DNA of 44,559 bases from Thermobrachium celere DSM 8682 (GTDB lineage: Bacteria > Bacillota > Clostridia > Clostridiales > Caloramatoraceae), in NCBI RefSeq assembly GCF_000430995.1, contig NZ_HF952018.1, forward strand, positions 516,113 through 560,671, in the 5' to 3' direction. The notes below the pieces were generated by a model, which was not told the DNA's origin, did not search any database, and saw only the letters and a list, made by a program, of their open reading frames with translations. The translations under genes and the position numbers were made by a program. This document shows, in pieces, positions 24,793-33,710 of the stretch (its first letter is position 1; each line of letters opens with the position of its first letter).

Positions 24793-25473
24793 ATGGAGTC
24801 AAGAATAAGAATATTTACAGGACATTTTGGAAGTGGCAAAACAGAAATCTCTATAAATTATGCTATAAAATTAAGGGATGAAGGGAAAAAGGTATGTATA
24901 GCAGACCTTGATATAGTAAATCCATACTTTTGTACAAGGGATGAAAAGGAATACCTTGAGAGCTTAGGAATAAGAGTTATAGCAACACCAAAAGAGATGG
25001 CAAATGCAGAACTAGGTACAATTCCACTTGAAACATTAGCAGTATTTAACGACAAAAGCTATGATGTAGTTCTTGATGTTGGTGGTGATGACCAAGGGGC
25101 TGTTGCCCTTGGTCAATATAACAGATATTTCAAAATGGAAGACTACGATATGTATTTTGTTATAAATACTACACGTCCCTTTACAAAGGATGTAGAAGGA
25201 ATATTGGAATATATAAGAGATATAGAGGCAGCATCAAGATTAAAGGTTAAATATCTTGTTAATAATTCAAATTTATCCTATGAAACAACAATAGATGATA
25301 TACTAAATGGACAAAAGATTGTTGAGGAAGTTTCAAGAATAACAAATATACCAATAAAATTTACAGCAGTAAGGGAAGACTTGGTTGAAGAAGTAAAGGA
25401 TAAAATACAAAATGAGATTTTCCCAATCAAGATATTTATGCTCCCTCCATGGAGAAAGTATCTTGATGAATAA
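24793..25473 (+). CDS. P-loop ATPase of the SIMIBI (MinD/CobQ-like) type, role unknown
   Basis: This 226-residue soluble protein has Walker A GHFGSGKTE near the N-terminus (res ~9-17), ADLDIVNPYFCTRDEKEYLE (residues ~36-55) and a Walker B-like VVLDVGGDDQGAVALGQY (~res 93-110). A nucleotide-specificity-like VNNSNLSYET follows at ~155. The fold order is that of CobQ/CobB/MinD/ParA ATPases, but the deviant Walker A lysine (KGGxGK) is missing. It lies between the second butyrate kinase and the ferredoxin-like subunit with short spacing (11 and 25 bases), so it belongs to the operon. A cofactor or Fe-S assembly role for the oxidoreductase is possible but unproven. Confidence 0.75.
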   Translation: MESRIRIFTGHFGSGKTEISINYAIKLRDEGKKVCIADLDIVNPYFCTRDEKEYLESLGIRVIATPKEMANAELGTIPLETLAVFNDKSYDVVLDVGGDDQGAVALGQYNRYFKMEDYDMYFVINTTRPFTKDVEGILEYIRDIEAASRLKVKYLVNNSNLSYETTIDDILNGQKIVEEVSRITNIPIKFTAVREDLVEEVKDKIQNEIFPIKIFMLPPWRKYLDE

Positions 25474-25498
25474 ATAATAAATTTTTAGGAGGTAGACT

Positions 25499-25708
25499 AT
25501 GGGAAAGGTAACTTTTAGAGAAGAAAGATGCAAAGGCTGTGGACTTTGTATCGAAGTTTGCCCAGTAAAAATAATTGAATTTGATGAAAAGTTAAACACA
25601 AAGGGTTATCACCCAGCAACTGTAAAGGGTGATAATATGCAAAAATGTATTGCTTGTGCATCATGTGCAAGAATATGTCCTGACGTTGTTATAAAGGTTG
25701 AAAAATAA
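25499..25708 (+). CDS. 2-oxoacid:ferredoxin oxidoreductase delta subunit (2x[4Fe-4S])
   Basis: The 69-residue ferredoxin-like protein has two clusters, CKGCGLCIEVCP (res ~11-22) and CIACASCARICP (~48-59). As the delta subunit it carries electrons from the catalytic core to ferredoxin. The ribosome site is TTAGGAGG. The next three genes are alpha, beta and gamma, so the complex is of the four-subunit VOR/KOR form. Confidence 0.92.
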   Translation: MGKVTFREERCKGCGLCIEVCPVKIIEFDEKLNTKGYHPATVKGDNMQKCIACASCARICPDVVIKVEK

Positions 25709-25731
25709 AGGGATTAAGGAGGTAAGCTTAG

Positions 25732-26802
25732 ATGGCTCAAAAGGTTTTAATGAAGGGAAATGAAGCAATTGGTGAAGCTGCCATTCATGCTGGATGCCAA
25801 TGTTTCTTTGGATATCCAATAACACCACAAACTGAAGTTGCAGCTTACATGTCAAGAAGAATGCCAAAGGTAGGAAGAGTTTTCCTACAAGCAGAAAGTG
25901 AAGTAGCAGCAATAAACATGGTTTATGGTGCTGCAGGTGCAGGAGTTAGAGTAATGACTTCTTCATCAAGCCCAGGTATAAGCTTAAAGGCAGAAGGAAT
26001 TTCATATATAGCAGGTGCAGAACTTCCATGTGTTATTTTAAACATTGTTCGTGGAGGTCCAGGACTTGGAGGTATTCAACCAGCACAATCAGACTATTTC
26101 CAAGCAACTAAGGGTGGAGGACATGGAGACTATAAATTAGTAGTTCTTGCTCCATCATCAGTTCAAGAAATGGTTGACTTTGTTCAAGATGCCTTTGATA
26201 TTGCAGACAAGTACAGAACACCAGTTATGATAATGGGAGACGGTATGCTTGGACAAATGATGGAACCAGTTGAATTTAAGGAAAGACCAAAGAAGGAACT
26301 TCCAGAAAAGACTTGGGCAGCAAATGGACTAAGAGGAAGAGAAAAGCATAATGTAATCAACTCTCTATTCCTAAAGCCAGAAGAACTTGAAGCACACAAC
26401 AACAAACTTCAAGAAAAGTATAGAGAAATTGAAAAGAATGAAGTAAGATACGAACTTTACAATTGTGATGAAGAAATGGACCTTGTTATAGTATCATATG
26501 GTACATTAGCAAGAATATGTAAGAATGCTATTAAGATGTTAAAGAAGGAAGGAATTAATGTTGGTTTAATAAGGCCAATAACTCTATGGCCATATCCAGT
26601 AGAAGCATTTGATAAGGTTGTAGATAAGACTAAACATGGATTTATTTCAGTAGAAATGAGCTGTGGACAAATGGTAGAAGACGTACAACTTGCTGTAAAT
26701 GGTAGAAAGCCAGTTCACTTCTATGGAAGAAGTGGAGGTATGGTTCCAACTCCAGCTGAAATTGCAAACAAGATAAAGGGAATTGTAGGAGGTGCTAAAT
26801 AA
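25732..26802 (+). CDS. vorB: 2-oxoacid:ferredoxin oxidoreductase alpha subunit (VorB-like)
   Basis: This 356-residue alpha subunit has the N-terminal pyrimidine-domain pattern [34 protein letters not shown], and [20 protein letters not shown]. The later part ([16 protein letters not shown]) is the transketolase-C-like region. It forms the TPP active site with the beta subunit. It most resembles subunits annotated as 3-methyl-2-oxobutanoate (branched-chain) enzymes, and ptb-buk linkage supports this, but a 2-oxoglutarate enzyme is the alternative. Its stop overlaps the beta start by one base (TAATG). Confidence 0.88.
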   Translation: MAQKVLMKGNEAIGEAAIHAGCQCFFGYPITPQTEVAAYMSRRMPKVGRVFLQAESEVAAINMVYGAAGAGVRVMTSSSSPGISLKAEGISYIAGAELPCVILNIVRGGPGLGGIQPAQSDYFQATKGGGHGDYKLVVLAPSSVQEMVDFVQDAFDIADKYRTPVMIMGDGMLGQMMEPVEFKERPKKELPEKTWAANGLRGREKHNVINSLFLKPEELEAHNNKLQEKYREIEKNEVRYELYNCDEEMDLVIVSYGTLARICKNAIKMLKKEGINVGLIRPITLWPYPVEAFDKVVDKTKHGFISVEMSCGQMVEDVQLAVNGRKPVHFYGRSGGMVPTPAEIANKIKGIVGGAK

Positions 26803-27554
26803 TGACAGTAGTATTTGATAGACCAAAGGCACTACTTGATGTGCCAACTCACTATTGTCCAGGATGTACACATGGTGTTATCCATAGATTAGTAGCAGAA
26901 GTAATTGATGAACTTGGAATACTTGATAAAACAATAGGTGTTGCTCCTGTTGGATGTTCAGTTCTTGCATATGATTATTTTGCATGCGACATGTATGAAG
27001 CTGCACACGGTAGAGCACCAGCAGTTGCAACAGGAATTAAAAGAGCAGTTCCGGACAGCGTTGTATTTACATATCAAGGAGATGGAGACCTTGCTGCTAT
27101 AGGTACAGCTGAAATTATTCATGCTGCTGCAAGAGGAGAAAAGATTACAACAATATTCGTTAACAATGCTATATACGGTATGACTGGAGGACAAATGGCA
27201 CCTACTACACTTCCTGGTCAAGTTACTGAAACTTCACCATATGGAAGAGATGTTAAAACAGCAGGATACCCAATTAGAGTTGCAGAAATGATTTCAACAT
27301 TAGATGGTGCTGTTTATGTTGAAAGAGTATCAGTTGACAGCGTTCCAAATATAATTAAAGCTAAGAAGGCAATCAAGAAGGCATTTGAAATACAACTTCA
27401 AGGATTAGGTTTCTCCCTTGTAGAAGTATTATCAATATGCCCAACTAACTGGGGTCTATCACCAAATGAATCAGTTAAGTGGCTAAGAGACAACATGATT
27501 CCATACTATCCACTTGGAGTTAAGAAGGATGCAACTACAGGGGAGGTGAAGTAA
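26802..27554 (+). CDS. 2-oxoacid:ferredoxin oxidoreductase beta subunit (TPP-binding)
   Basis: The 250-residue TPP-binding subunit has the cluster/TPP segment [18 protein letters not shown], then [10 protein letters not shown], the Mg-TPP motif [20 protein letters not shown] ending [20 protein letters not shown], and a C-terminal [12 protein letters not shown]. It supplies the thiamine cofactor site for oxidative decarboxylation of the 2-oxoacid to acyl-CoA. It begins in the last base of alpha and ends one base before gamma. Confidence 0.9.
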   Translation: MTVVFDRPKALLDVPTHYCPGCTHGVIHRLVAEVIDELGILDKTIGVAPVGCSVLAYDYFACDMYEAAHGRAPAVATGIKRAVPDSVVFTYQGDGDLAAIGTAEIIHAAARGEKITTIFVNNAIYGMTGGQMAPTTLPGQVTETSPYGRDVKTAGYPIRVAEMISTLDGAVYVERVSVDSVPNIIKAKKAIKKAFEIQLQGLGFSLVEVLSICPTNWGLSPNESVKWLRDNMIPYYPLGVKKDATTGEVK

Positions 27555-27555
27555 T

Positions 27556-28086
27556 ATGGCAAATCAAGAAATCATATTTGCAGGATTTGGAGGACAAGGA
27601 ATTCTTTCAATGGGTAAGTTCCTAGCTTATGCTGGACTTGAAGAAAACCTAAATGTTTCATGGTTCCCATCATATGGACCTGAAATGCGTGGAGGTACTT
27701 CAAACTGCTCAGTAATTTTATCAGATGAACCAATAGGATCACCACTTGTTGTTGATGCAACAACAGTAGTTGTAATGAATAGACCATCACTTGACAAGTT
27801 TGAAAGCCATGTTGTTAAGGGTGGATTATTGATAATAGATAGTGACCTTGTAAATAGAGAACCAGAAAGAACAGATATAGAAATTATAAAGATACCAGCT
27901 CAAAGAATAGCTGAAGAAGTTGGTTCAAAGAAGATTGCTAACATGGTTCTACTTGGAGCACTTGTTGAAAAGACAAAGATAGTAAAGATGGAATCACTTC
28001 TAAAGGCTCTAAAGGAACACGGAAAAGAGCAATTCTATGAACTAAATAAGAAGGCCCTTGAAAGAGGAGCTGAGTTTGGAAGATAA
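27556..28086 (+). CDS. 2-oxoacid:ferredoxin oxidoreductase gamma subunit
   Basis: The 176-residue gamma subunit (POR domain) starts MANQEIIFAGFGGQGILSMG, the standard glycine-rich N-terminus. SYGPEMRGGTSNCSVILSD and the C-terminal NMVLLGALVEKT complete the pattern. It is the CoA-binding partner of the alpha/beta core. The ribosome site GGGGAGGTG lies in the end of the beta gene. It is the last gene before a strong terminator. Confidence 0.92.
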   Translation: MANQEIIFAGFGGQGILSMGKFLAYAGLEENLNVSWFPSYGPEMRGGTSNCSVILSDEPIGSPLVVDATTVVVMNRPSLDKFESHVVKGGLLIIDSDLVNREPERTDIEIIKIPAQRIAEEVGSKKIANMVLLGALVEKTKIVKMESLLKALKEHGKEQFYELNKKALERGAEFGR

Positions 28087-28120
28087 TAAAGGAGGCTGCA
28101 GAATGCAGCCTCCTTTAATT
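28087..28120 (+). terminator. Terminator of the buk-ptb-vor operon
   Basis: TAAAGGAGGCTGCA-GAA-TGCAGCCTCCTTTA is a perfect 14-bp stem, followed by ATTT. Confidence 0.93.
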
Positions 28121-28156
28121 TGGTCAAAATTTTGGATATTTATATAATTATTTGGA

Positions 28157-28185
28157 TTGTTCAGAATATTCATTCTTGTTAATAT
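28157..28185 (+). promoter_or_regulatory. Candidate promoter of the ABC transporter operon
   Basis: TTGTTC (28157-28162), 17 bp, TAATAT (28180-28185), 33 bp before the GTG start. This is weaker than consensus, as expected if activation by the nearby response regulator is needed. Confidence 0.5.
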
Positions 28186-28217
28186 TAAATTAAGAAAAAA
28201 TGAAGGGGGAATTGAAG

Positions 28218-29249
28218 GTGAAAAAAATTTTAAGTTTAGCTTTAAGTTCATTGATGATGTTATCTTTGGCATCATGTACAAATTCAAAGACACAAACAAC
28301 AAATAGCACAAATAATGATTCCAAGAAAGTAGTAATTTATTGTCCACATCCAGTAGAATTCATCAATCCTATAGTTGCAGAGTTTGAAAAGAGTACAGGT
28401 ATTACGGCAGAAGTTGTTACAGCAGGAACGGGAGAACTTTTAAAAAGAATTGAAGCAGAAAAGGATAATCCATTAGGAGATGTATTATGGGGTGGTTCAT
28501 TATCAACTGTAAAGCCTAAGATGGATTTATTCCAGGAATATAAGAGTAAAAATGAGGATTCAGTATTAGATGATTGCAAAAATACAGAGGGTATGATTAC
28601 AAGATTTACAATGATTCCAAGTGTTATTATGGTAAATAAGAACTTAATAGGTAATATAAAAATTGAAGGATACAAAGATTTACTAAATCCTGCATTAAAG
28701 GGAAAGATCGCATTTGCTGATCCTTCAAAATCATCTTCATCCTTTGAACATCTTGTAAATATGCTATATGCAATGGGACAAGGTGATCCAAATAAGGGAT
28801 GGGAATATGTTGGACAACTTTGTAAGAACTTAGATGGCAAACTTTTAAGTGGCTCATCAGCAGTATATAAGGGTGTTGCGGATGGTGAATATACTGTAGG
28901 GCTTACATTTGAAGAAGCAGCAGCAAAGTATGTTAAAGATGGTGCTCCTGTTGAAATTATCTACATGAAGGAAGGAGTTATTGCAAAACCTGATACAGTT
29001 CAAATAATTAAAGGAGCAAAGAATTTAGAAAATGCTAAGAAATTTATAGATTTTGTAACTAGTAAAGAAGCTCAAACTTTAATTGCAAATCAGTTATGTA
29101 GACGTTCAGTAAGAAAGGATGTTCCAGCAGCTTCAGGACTTAAGGCACTAAATGAAATGAATCTAATTAAGGACGATGAGGCAACTGTGAATAAGAGCAA
29201 ACAAGAATGGCTAGATAAGTTTAAGGAAATATTTACAAGCAGTAAATAA
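28218..29249 (+). CDS. ABC transporter substrate-binding lipoprotein (AfuA/Fe3+-type fold family)
   Basis: GTG 28218 is preferred, with GGGGGA seven bases ahead. The product is 343 residues. Residues 1-19 are a lipoprotein signal with lipobox LASC (C20), then a Ser/Thr/Asn linker. The body matches the SBP family that includes iron(III) binders, AfuA and PgtC (VVIYCPHPVEFINPIVAEFE, DVLWGGSLST, IAFADPSKSSSSFEH). The tyrosine cluster of true ferric binders is not evident. AfuA and HptA in this family bind sugar phosphates. With a sugar-phosphatase-like HAD and a YesMN-type system adjacent, a phosphorylated sugar or glycerate ligand is my inference; 2-aminoethylphosphonate or metal remain possible. 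Confidence 0.82.
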   Translation: MKKILSLALSSLMMLSLASCTNSKTQTTNSTNNDSKKVVIYCPHPVEFINPIVAEFEKSTGITAEVVTAGTGELLKRIEAEKDNPLGDVLWGGSLSTVKPKMDLFQEYKSKNEDSVLDDCKNTEGMITRFTMIPSVIMVNKNLIGNIKIEGYKDLLNPALKGKIAFADPSKSSSSFEHLVNMLYAMGQGDPNKGWEYVGQLCKNLDGKLLSGSSAVYKGVADGEYTVGLTFEEAAAKYVKDGAPVEIIYMKEGVIAKPDTVQIIKGAKNLENAKKFIDFVTSKEAQTLIANQLCRRSVRKDVPAASGLKALNEMNLIKDDEATVNKSKQEWLDKFKEIFTSSK

Positions 29250-29258
29250 TAAAGATTG

Positions 29259-29284
29259 AGGCCTGCGACGTTTGTTGTAGGCCT
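29259..29284 (+). promoter_or_regulatory. Intercistronic hairpin after the binding-protein gene
   Basis: AGGCCTGCGAC/TTGTAGGCCT forms a stem between the binding-protein stop and the ATPase gene without a T run. Such hairpins commonly stabilise or attenuate the transcript, so the binding protein is made in excess over ATPase and permease. Confidence 0.55.
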
Positions 29285-29306
29285 AATTGTTAAGGGGGGA
29301 ATATAT

Positions 29307-30425
29307 ATGAGCGTAGCTATTATAATTGAAAATGTTGTTAAAAGATATGAAAAAACGACTGTTATACCTAATTTGTCCTTACAAATAAAAAATGGTGAAT
29401 TCTTTACTCTACTTGGTCCATCAGGATGTGGAAAAACAACATTATTAAGGATGATTGCAGGTTTTAATAGCATTGATGGAGGCTGTATAAAATTTGATGA
29501 TAAAGTTATCAATGAAATACCTGCGTATAAAAGAAATATAGGTATGGTATTTCAAAATTATGCAATTTTTCCTCATCTTACAGTAAAAGAAAATGTTGAA
29601 TATGGATTGAAGCTTAGAAAAGTGCCTAAATCTGAAAGTGATAGAAGAGTAGAAGAAATATTAAAAACAGTTAAAATGTATGATTATAAAGACAGGCTTC
29701 CTGATAAATTATCTGGTGGTCAGCAACAGAGAGTTGCTCTTGCACGTGCAATAGTAATACGTCCCAATGTTCTTTTAATGGATGAGCCTCTATCTAATCT
29801 TGATGCAAAGCTTAGAATAGAGATGAGAAGTGTTATAAGGGACATTCAAAAACAAATAGGAATAACAACAGTTTATGTAACGCATGATCAAGAGGAGGCA
29901 CTTGCTATTTCAGATAGAATTGCTGTAATGAAGGATGGGGTTGTTCAACAAGTAGGAACACCATGTCAAATATATAAAAGGCCAACTAATATATTTGTTG
30001 CAACCTTCATAGGAAGTTCAAATTTAATTAAAGCTAAAATAAATATAGAAAATGGTGAAAGATATGTGGTATTTAATAAGGACTATAGAATAAAAATGAA
30101 TAATTTGAGCAGTAATGTAAAAGATGGACAGGATGTTATTGTTTCAATAAGACCAGAGGAACTAAAAATTGCAAATAAGGGACTTAAAGTAAAGATTTTA
30201 AAGGGAACATTTTTTGGTAAGTTTATAAATTATGAATTTACATTAATTGATGATAATGTTTTTGGAGAAAACAAGGTATGTGAATTTGTTCAGGATATAT
30301 CAGACACAAATAAATTTTTAAGAGAAAATGATATTATCTATTTAGAACCAGATTTATCAAGGATAAACGTATTTAATGAAGATGGTAGCATTAATTTGAT
30401 AGAGGATGTGATTTTATATGAATAA
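29307..30425 (+). CDS. ABC transporter ATP-binding protein (AfuC/PotA-like)
   Basis: ATG 29307 follows AAGGGGGGA. The product is 372 residues. Walker A GPSGCGKTTLLR (~res 37-48), Q-loop FQNYAIFPHLTV, signature LSGGQQQRVALARA, Walker B VLLMDEPLSNLD and the switch histidine VTHDQEEAL are all intact. The C-terminal ~130 residues form a TOBE-type regulatory domain (VSIRPEELKI). It powers import through the fused permease; the genes overlap by 8 bases. Confidence 0.93.
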   Translation: MSVAIIIENVVKRYEKTTVIPNLSLQIKNGEFFTLLGPSGCGKTTLLRMIAGFNSIDGGCIKFDDKVINEIPAYKRNIGMVFQNYAIFPHLTVKENVEYGLKLRKVPKSESDRRVEEILKTVKMYDYKDRLPDKLSGGQQQRVALARAIVIRPNVLLMDEPLSNLDAKLRIEMRSVIRDIQKQIGITTVYVTHDQEEALAISDRIAVMKDGVVQQVGTPCQIYKRPTNIFVATFIGSSNLIKAKINIENGERYVVFNKDYRIKMNNLSSNVKDGQDVIVSIRPEELKIANKGLKVKILKGTFFGKFINYEFTLIDDNVFGENKVCEFVQDISDTNKFLRENDIIYLEPDLSRINVFNEDGSINLIEDVILYE

Positions 30426-32070
30426 AAGATTCAAATTTGATTTTTGGACAATAGTTACTTTGACTATTTTAGGCATTTTTTTATTGTTTTTGGTGTATCC
30501 TTTAACTACACTTTTTATTGATGCTTTTAAGGAACCTTTAACTTCTAAATTTACCTTGGCAAACTTTCAAAAGTTCTTTAGTAAAAAATACTATTATCAA
30601 GCATTAATAAACAGTATTGTTTCTGCAACAAGTGTTACACTATTATCAATTATAATCGGACTTCCAATTGCATATTTGATGACAGCATATAAGATAAAGG
30701 GAAAGAGATTGCTTGAAGTTTTAATAATTATATCCATGCTTTCACCACCTTTTATAGGTGCATATTCTTGGGTTTTATTATGTGGTAGAAGCGGGGTTAT
30801 TACTAAATTTTTTAAGCACAATTTCAATTTAAATATTCCTACTATTTATGGATATGTAGGTATATTACTAGTTCTAACTTTAAAATTATATCCCTTTATA
30901 TATTTGTATGTATCTGGTGCATTAAAGAAAATAGATTCATCCTTAATTGAAGCAGCAGAAAGTCTAGGCTCAAAACCATCAAGAAAATTAGCTTTTGTTA
31001 TTATTCCTTTAATTTTACCAACTTTACTTGCAGGAGCTCTTTTAGTTTTTATGAATGCAATAGCAGATTTTGGTACACCCGTTTTAATAGGAGAAGGATA
31101 TAATGTTATGCCAACATTAATCTATTCTGAGTTTATAAGTGAAGTTGGTGGTCAGGCAAACTTTGCTGCTGCAATGGCAACAGTTATGGTATTTTTAACT
31201 TCAATTATGTTTTTAATTCAAAGGTATATAATAAACAAAAAATCTTATGTTATGAGTTCACTTAGGCCAATACAAATAGGTGAGCTAAAGGGAATATCAA
31301 ACTATTTAGCGCATATATTTATATATTTAGTAGTAATATTATCAATAATTCCTCAACTTACAGTAATATATACTTCATTTTTAAATACAAGAGGAGCTAT
31401 GTTTTTACATGAATTCTCTTTAAAGAGTTATAGAACTGTGTTTAGTAGACTAGGTAAATCTATTACTAATACTTATGTGTATGGGTTTATAGCTATAATT
31501 ATAATCATTCTTATTGGAATGCTAACTGCATATATCTCAACTAGAAGAAGAAGTACTTTGACAACAGTTATAGATACAGTAACAATGTTTCCATATATAA
31601 TTCCTGGGTCAGTACTTGGAATTACTCTTCTGCTTGCATTTAATAAAGGATATATCATATTAAGTGGTACAGCTACTATTATGATAATGGCATTTGTTAT
31701 CAGAAGATTACCATATACACTAAGATCTAGTGCAGCAATACTATATCAAATAAGTCCAAGTATTGAAGAGGCGTCTATTAGCCTTGGTTGTTCACCGGTT
31801 AAGACCTTCTTTAAGGTGACTTCAAAGATGATGCTTCCTGGAGTGTTGTCTGGGGCGATTTTAAGCTGGATTACAGTAATAAATGAATTAAGTGCATCGG
31901 TTATACTTTATACATCTAATACAAGAACAATGTCTGTAACTATATATACTGAAGTTGTTAGGGCAAGCTATGGTACAGCAGCCGCACTTTCAACAATATT
32001 AACAGTAACCACAATTATATCATTATTGATATTCTTTAAGCTAACTGGAAGCAAAAATATTAGTATATAG
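30418..32070 (+). CDS. ABC transporter permease, fused double-domain (AfuB/FbpB-like)
   Basis: The 550-residue membrane protein has about 12 hydrophobic helices and two BPD_transp_1 domains in one chain. Each domain has an EAA coupling loop: EAAESLGSKPSRKLAFVIIP (first half) and EEASISLGCSPVKTFFKVTS (second half). The fused arrangement is typical of FbpB/AfuB/ThiP importers. It overlaps the ATPase gene by 8 bases and is followed 15 bases later by a HAD phosphatase. Confidence 0.92.
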   Translation: MNKRFKFDFWTIVTLTILGIFLLFLVYPLTTLFIDAFKEPLTSKFTLANFQKFFSKKYYYQALINSIVSATSVTLLSIIIGLPIAYLMTAYKIKGKRLLEVLIIISMLSPPFIGAYSWVLLCGRSGVITKFFKHNFNLNIPTIYGYVGILLVLTLKLYPFIYLYVSGALKKIDSSLIEAAESLGSKPSRKLAFVIIPLILPTLLAGALLVFMNAIADFGTPVLIGEGYNVMPTLIYSEFISEVGGQANFAAAMATVMVFLTSIMFLIQRYIINKKSYVMSSLRPIQIGELKGISNYLAHIFIYLVVILSIIPQLTVIYTSFLNTRGAMFLHEFSLKSYRTVFSRLGKSITNTYVYGFIAIIIIILIGMLTAYISTRRRSTLTTVIDTVTMFPYIIPGSVLGITLLLAFNKGYIILSGTATIMIMAFVIRRLPYTLRSSAAILYQISPSIEEASISLGCSPVKTFFKVTSKMMLPGVLSGAILSWITVINELSASVILYTSNTRTMSVTIYTEVVRASYGTAAALSTILTVTTIISLLIFFKLTGSKNISI

Positions 32071-32085
32071 TTGGGAGGACAGATA

Positions 32086-32907
32086 ATGAATTTTAATGGC
32101 ATATTAGTTGTTTCAGATTTAGATGGTACACTTATGGATTCAAGTAAAAATATATCAAAGAAAAATATTGATACATTAAGGTATTTTGTTAACAATGGAG
32201 GCCTATTTACTGTTGCAACAGGACGAACAGAATTAAATATAAGACCATTTATTAGAGATTTACCAATAAATTGTCCTGCTATTTTATATAATGGTGCTGC
32301 AATTTATGATTTTAAAAAAGAAAAATTTATAAAGCATGCCTGTTTGGATAATAGTATTTTAGCTCATGCTATAAGAGATGTACTTTATGAATATAATGAG
32401 ATATGTGTTCAGATTTTTACAGTTGGAAAGATGTATATAGTTTCAGGAACAAGATACATTGATCCATATGTTATACACGAAAAACAGCCCTATGAACTTG
32501 CAGATGTGTTAGATATTATAAATGAAAAATGGCTTAAAGTAATTTTAAATGGAAAAAATGATAAGCTTAAAGGTATATTGAAAAAAATTGAAAGTATTAT
32601 TCCAAAAAACAAGTTTAATTGTATGTTTTCTACTGATGAATATCTTGAAATTTTACCATTTGGAGTATCAAAAGGAAGTGCATTGAGGGAACTAATTAAA
32701 TTAATAGGTGTTAATGAAAATAAAGTTGTTGCAATTGGAGATTATTGTAATGATATTGAAATGATAAAGGTAGCATACCTTGGAGTTGCGACTGCAAATG
32801 CTCATAATGATTTAAAAAAAGCAGCAAAATGCATTACTGTAAGCAATGACAATAGTGCTGTTGCTACACTAATAAATGAAGTTATACCAGAATTTATAAG
32901 TGTATAA
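32086..32907 (+). CDS. Cof-type HAD-IIB phosphatase
   Basis: ATG 32086 follows GGGAGG (32073-32078). The product is 273 residues. HAD motif I is DLDGTLMDSSK, motif II ATGR, motif III a conserved Lys (SKGSALREL), and motif IV GDYCNDIEM. The large C2B cap between motifs is that of Cof/YidA enzymes, which dephosphorylate sugar phosphates and related metabolites in the cytoplasm. As the last gene of the importer operon it may release the sugar from an imported phosphorylated substrate, or limit its toxicity; this is inference from context. Confidence 0.9.
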   Translation: MNFNGILVVSDLDGTLMDSSKNISKKNIDTLRYFVNNGGLFTVATGRTELNIRPFIRDLPINCPAILYNGAAIYDFKKEKFIKHACLDNSILAHAIRDVLYEYNEICVQIFTVGKMYIVSGTRYIDPYVIHEKQPYELADVLDIINEKWLKVILNGKNDKLKGILKKIESIIPKNKFNCMFSTDEYLEILPFGVSKGSALRELIKLIGVNENKVVAIGDYCNDIEMIKVAYLGVATANAHNDLKKAAKCITVSNDNSAVATLINEVIPEFISV

Positions 32908-32948
32908 AAAAGGCTGTATAGTAGATTTACCTACTATACAGCTTTTTA
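32907..32948. terminator. Bidirectional terminator between the importer operon and the two-component genes
   Basis: AAGGCTGTATAGTAG-ATTTAC-CTACTATACAGCTTTTT gives a 14-15 bp stem with A and T runs on either side. The response-regulator stop lies inside the stem. Confidence 0.92.
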
Positions 32949-33709
32949 TCTTCCTGTTTTAAAAACTCTGTGGGAGAAATATTTAGATACTTTTTAAATG
33001 TGTTGAAAAAATTTTTATAATCTCCAAAACCAACTAATTCCGATATTTCGTATACTCTGTATTTACCAGATAATAATAGGTCTATTGATTTTTTAATTCT
33101 ATATTGATTTAATATGTCCATAAATGTTTGGGAGGTTATTGATTTAAATTTTCTACTTAGATAGCTTGGGCTTACTCCCAACATTTCGGATATACTTTCA
33201 AGAGAAATTTTTTTACTGTAGTTGTTTTTTATTTCTAATAATGCTTGATTTACATAGTAATTATCTTTGCTATTTATTATGTATGAATCAATATCAATTA
33301 TATTTTGATTATTTGATATTAACTTATTTTTAATCCTATCTTTTATTTCCTGTTTAACATTATTTATGGTTTTAATAAGTTCATCTTCATCAATAGGTTT
33401 TAATATATATTCATATACTTTAAGGCTAATTGCTTGTTTAGCATATTCAAATTCTGAATAACTAGTTAGAATTATACTATAAAAAGAGACATGCTTTAAA
33501 GCTTCTTTTAACATTTCAATTCCATCCATTACAGGCATTTTTATATCTGTAATAACTATATCAGGTTTATGTTCTTTAATTAAATTTAATCCTTCAAGTC
33601 CATTTGATGCTGTTCCTACAACAGTACAATCCAAAGAAAGCCAATCTATAGTAAAAACAAGTCCATTTCGTATAATTTCTTCATCTTCTACTATAACTAT
33701 TTTAAACAT
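32927..33709 (-). CDS. Response regulator, YesN/HptR-like (REC + AraC-type HTH)
   Basis: The 260-residue product has an N-terminal receiver domain with acidic pair ED(9-10)E, phospho-acceptor D55 (VITDIKMPVMDG), the switch Thr/Ser region LTSYSEFEYAKQA and K~105 (YILKPIDEDE). The C-terminal AraC double helix-turn-helix (ISEMLGVSPSYLSRKFKSIT; ISELVGFGDYKNFFNTFKKY) binds DNA. It follows the kinase with one base between, translated from AAGGAGTG in the kinase's 3' end. It probably activates the convergent importer operon, as HptRS does for hexose-phosphate uptake in staphylococci; the cstA side is the alternative target. Confidence 0.92.
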   Translation of the reverse strand: MFKIVIVEDEEIIRNGLVFTIDWLSLDCTVVGTASNGLEGLNLIKEHKPDIVITDIKMPVMDGIEMLKEALKHVSFYSIILTSYSEFEYAKQAISLKVYEYILKPIDEDELIKTINNVKQEIKDRIKNKLISNNQNIIDIDSYIINSKDNYYVNQALLEIKNNYSKKISLESISEMLGVSPSYLSRKFKSITSQTFMDILNQYRIKKSIDLLLSGKYRVYEISELVGFGDYKNFFNTFKKYLNISPTEFLKQEDKKLYSR

Positions 33710-33710
33710 A

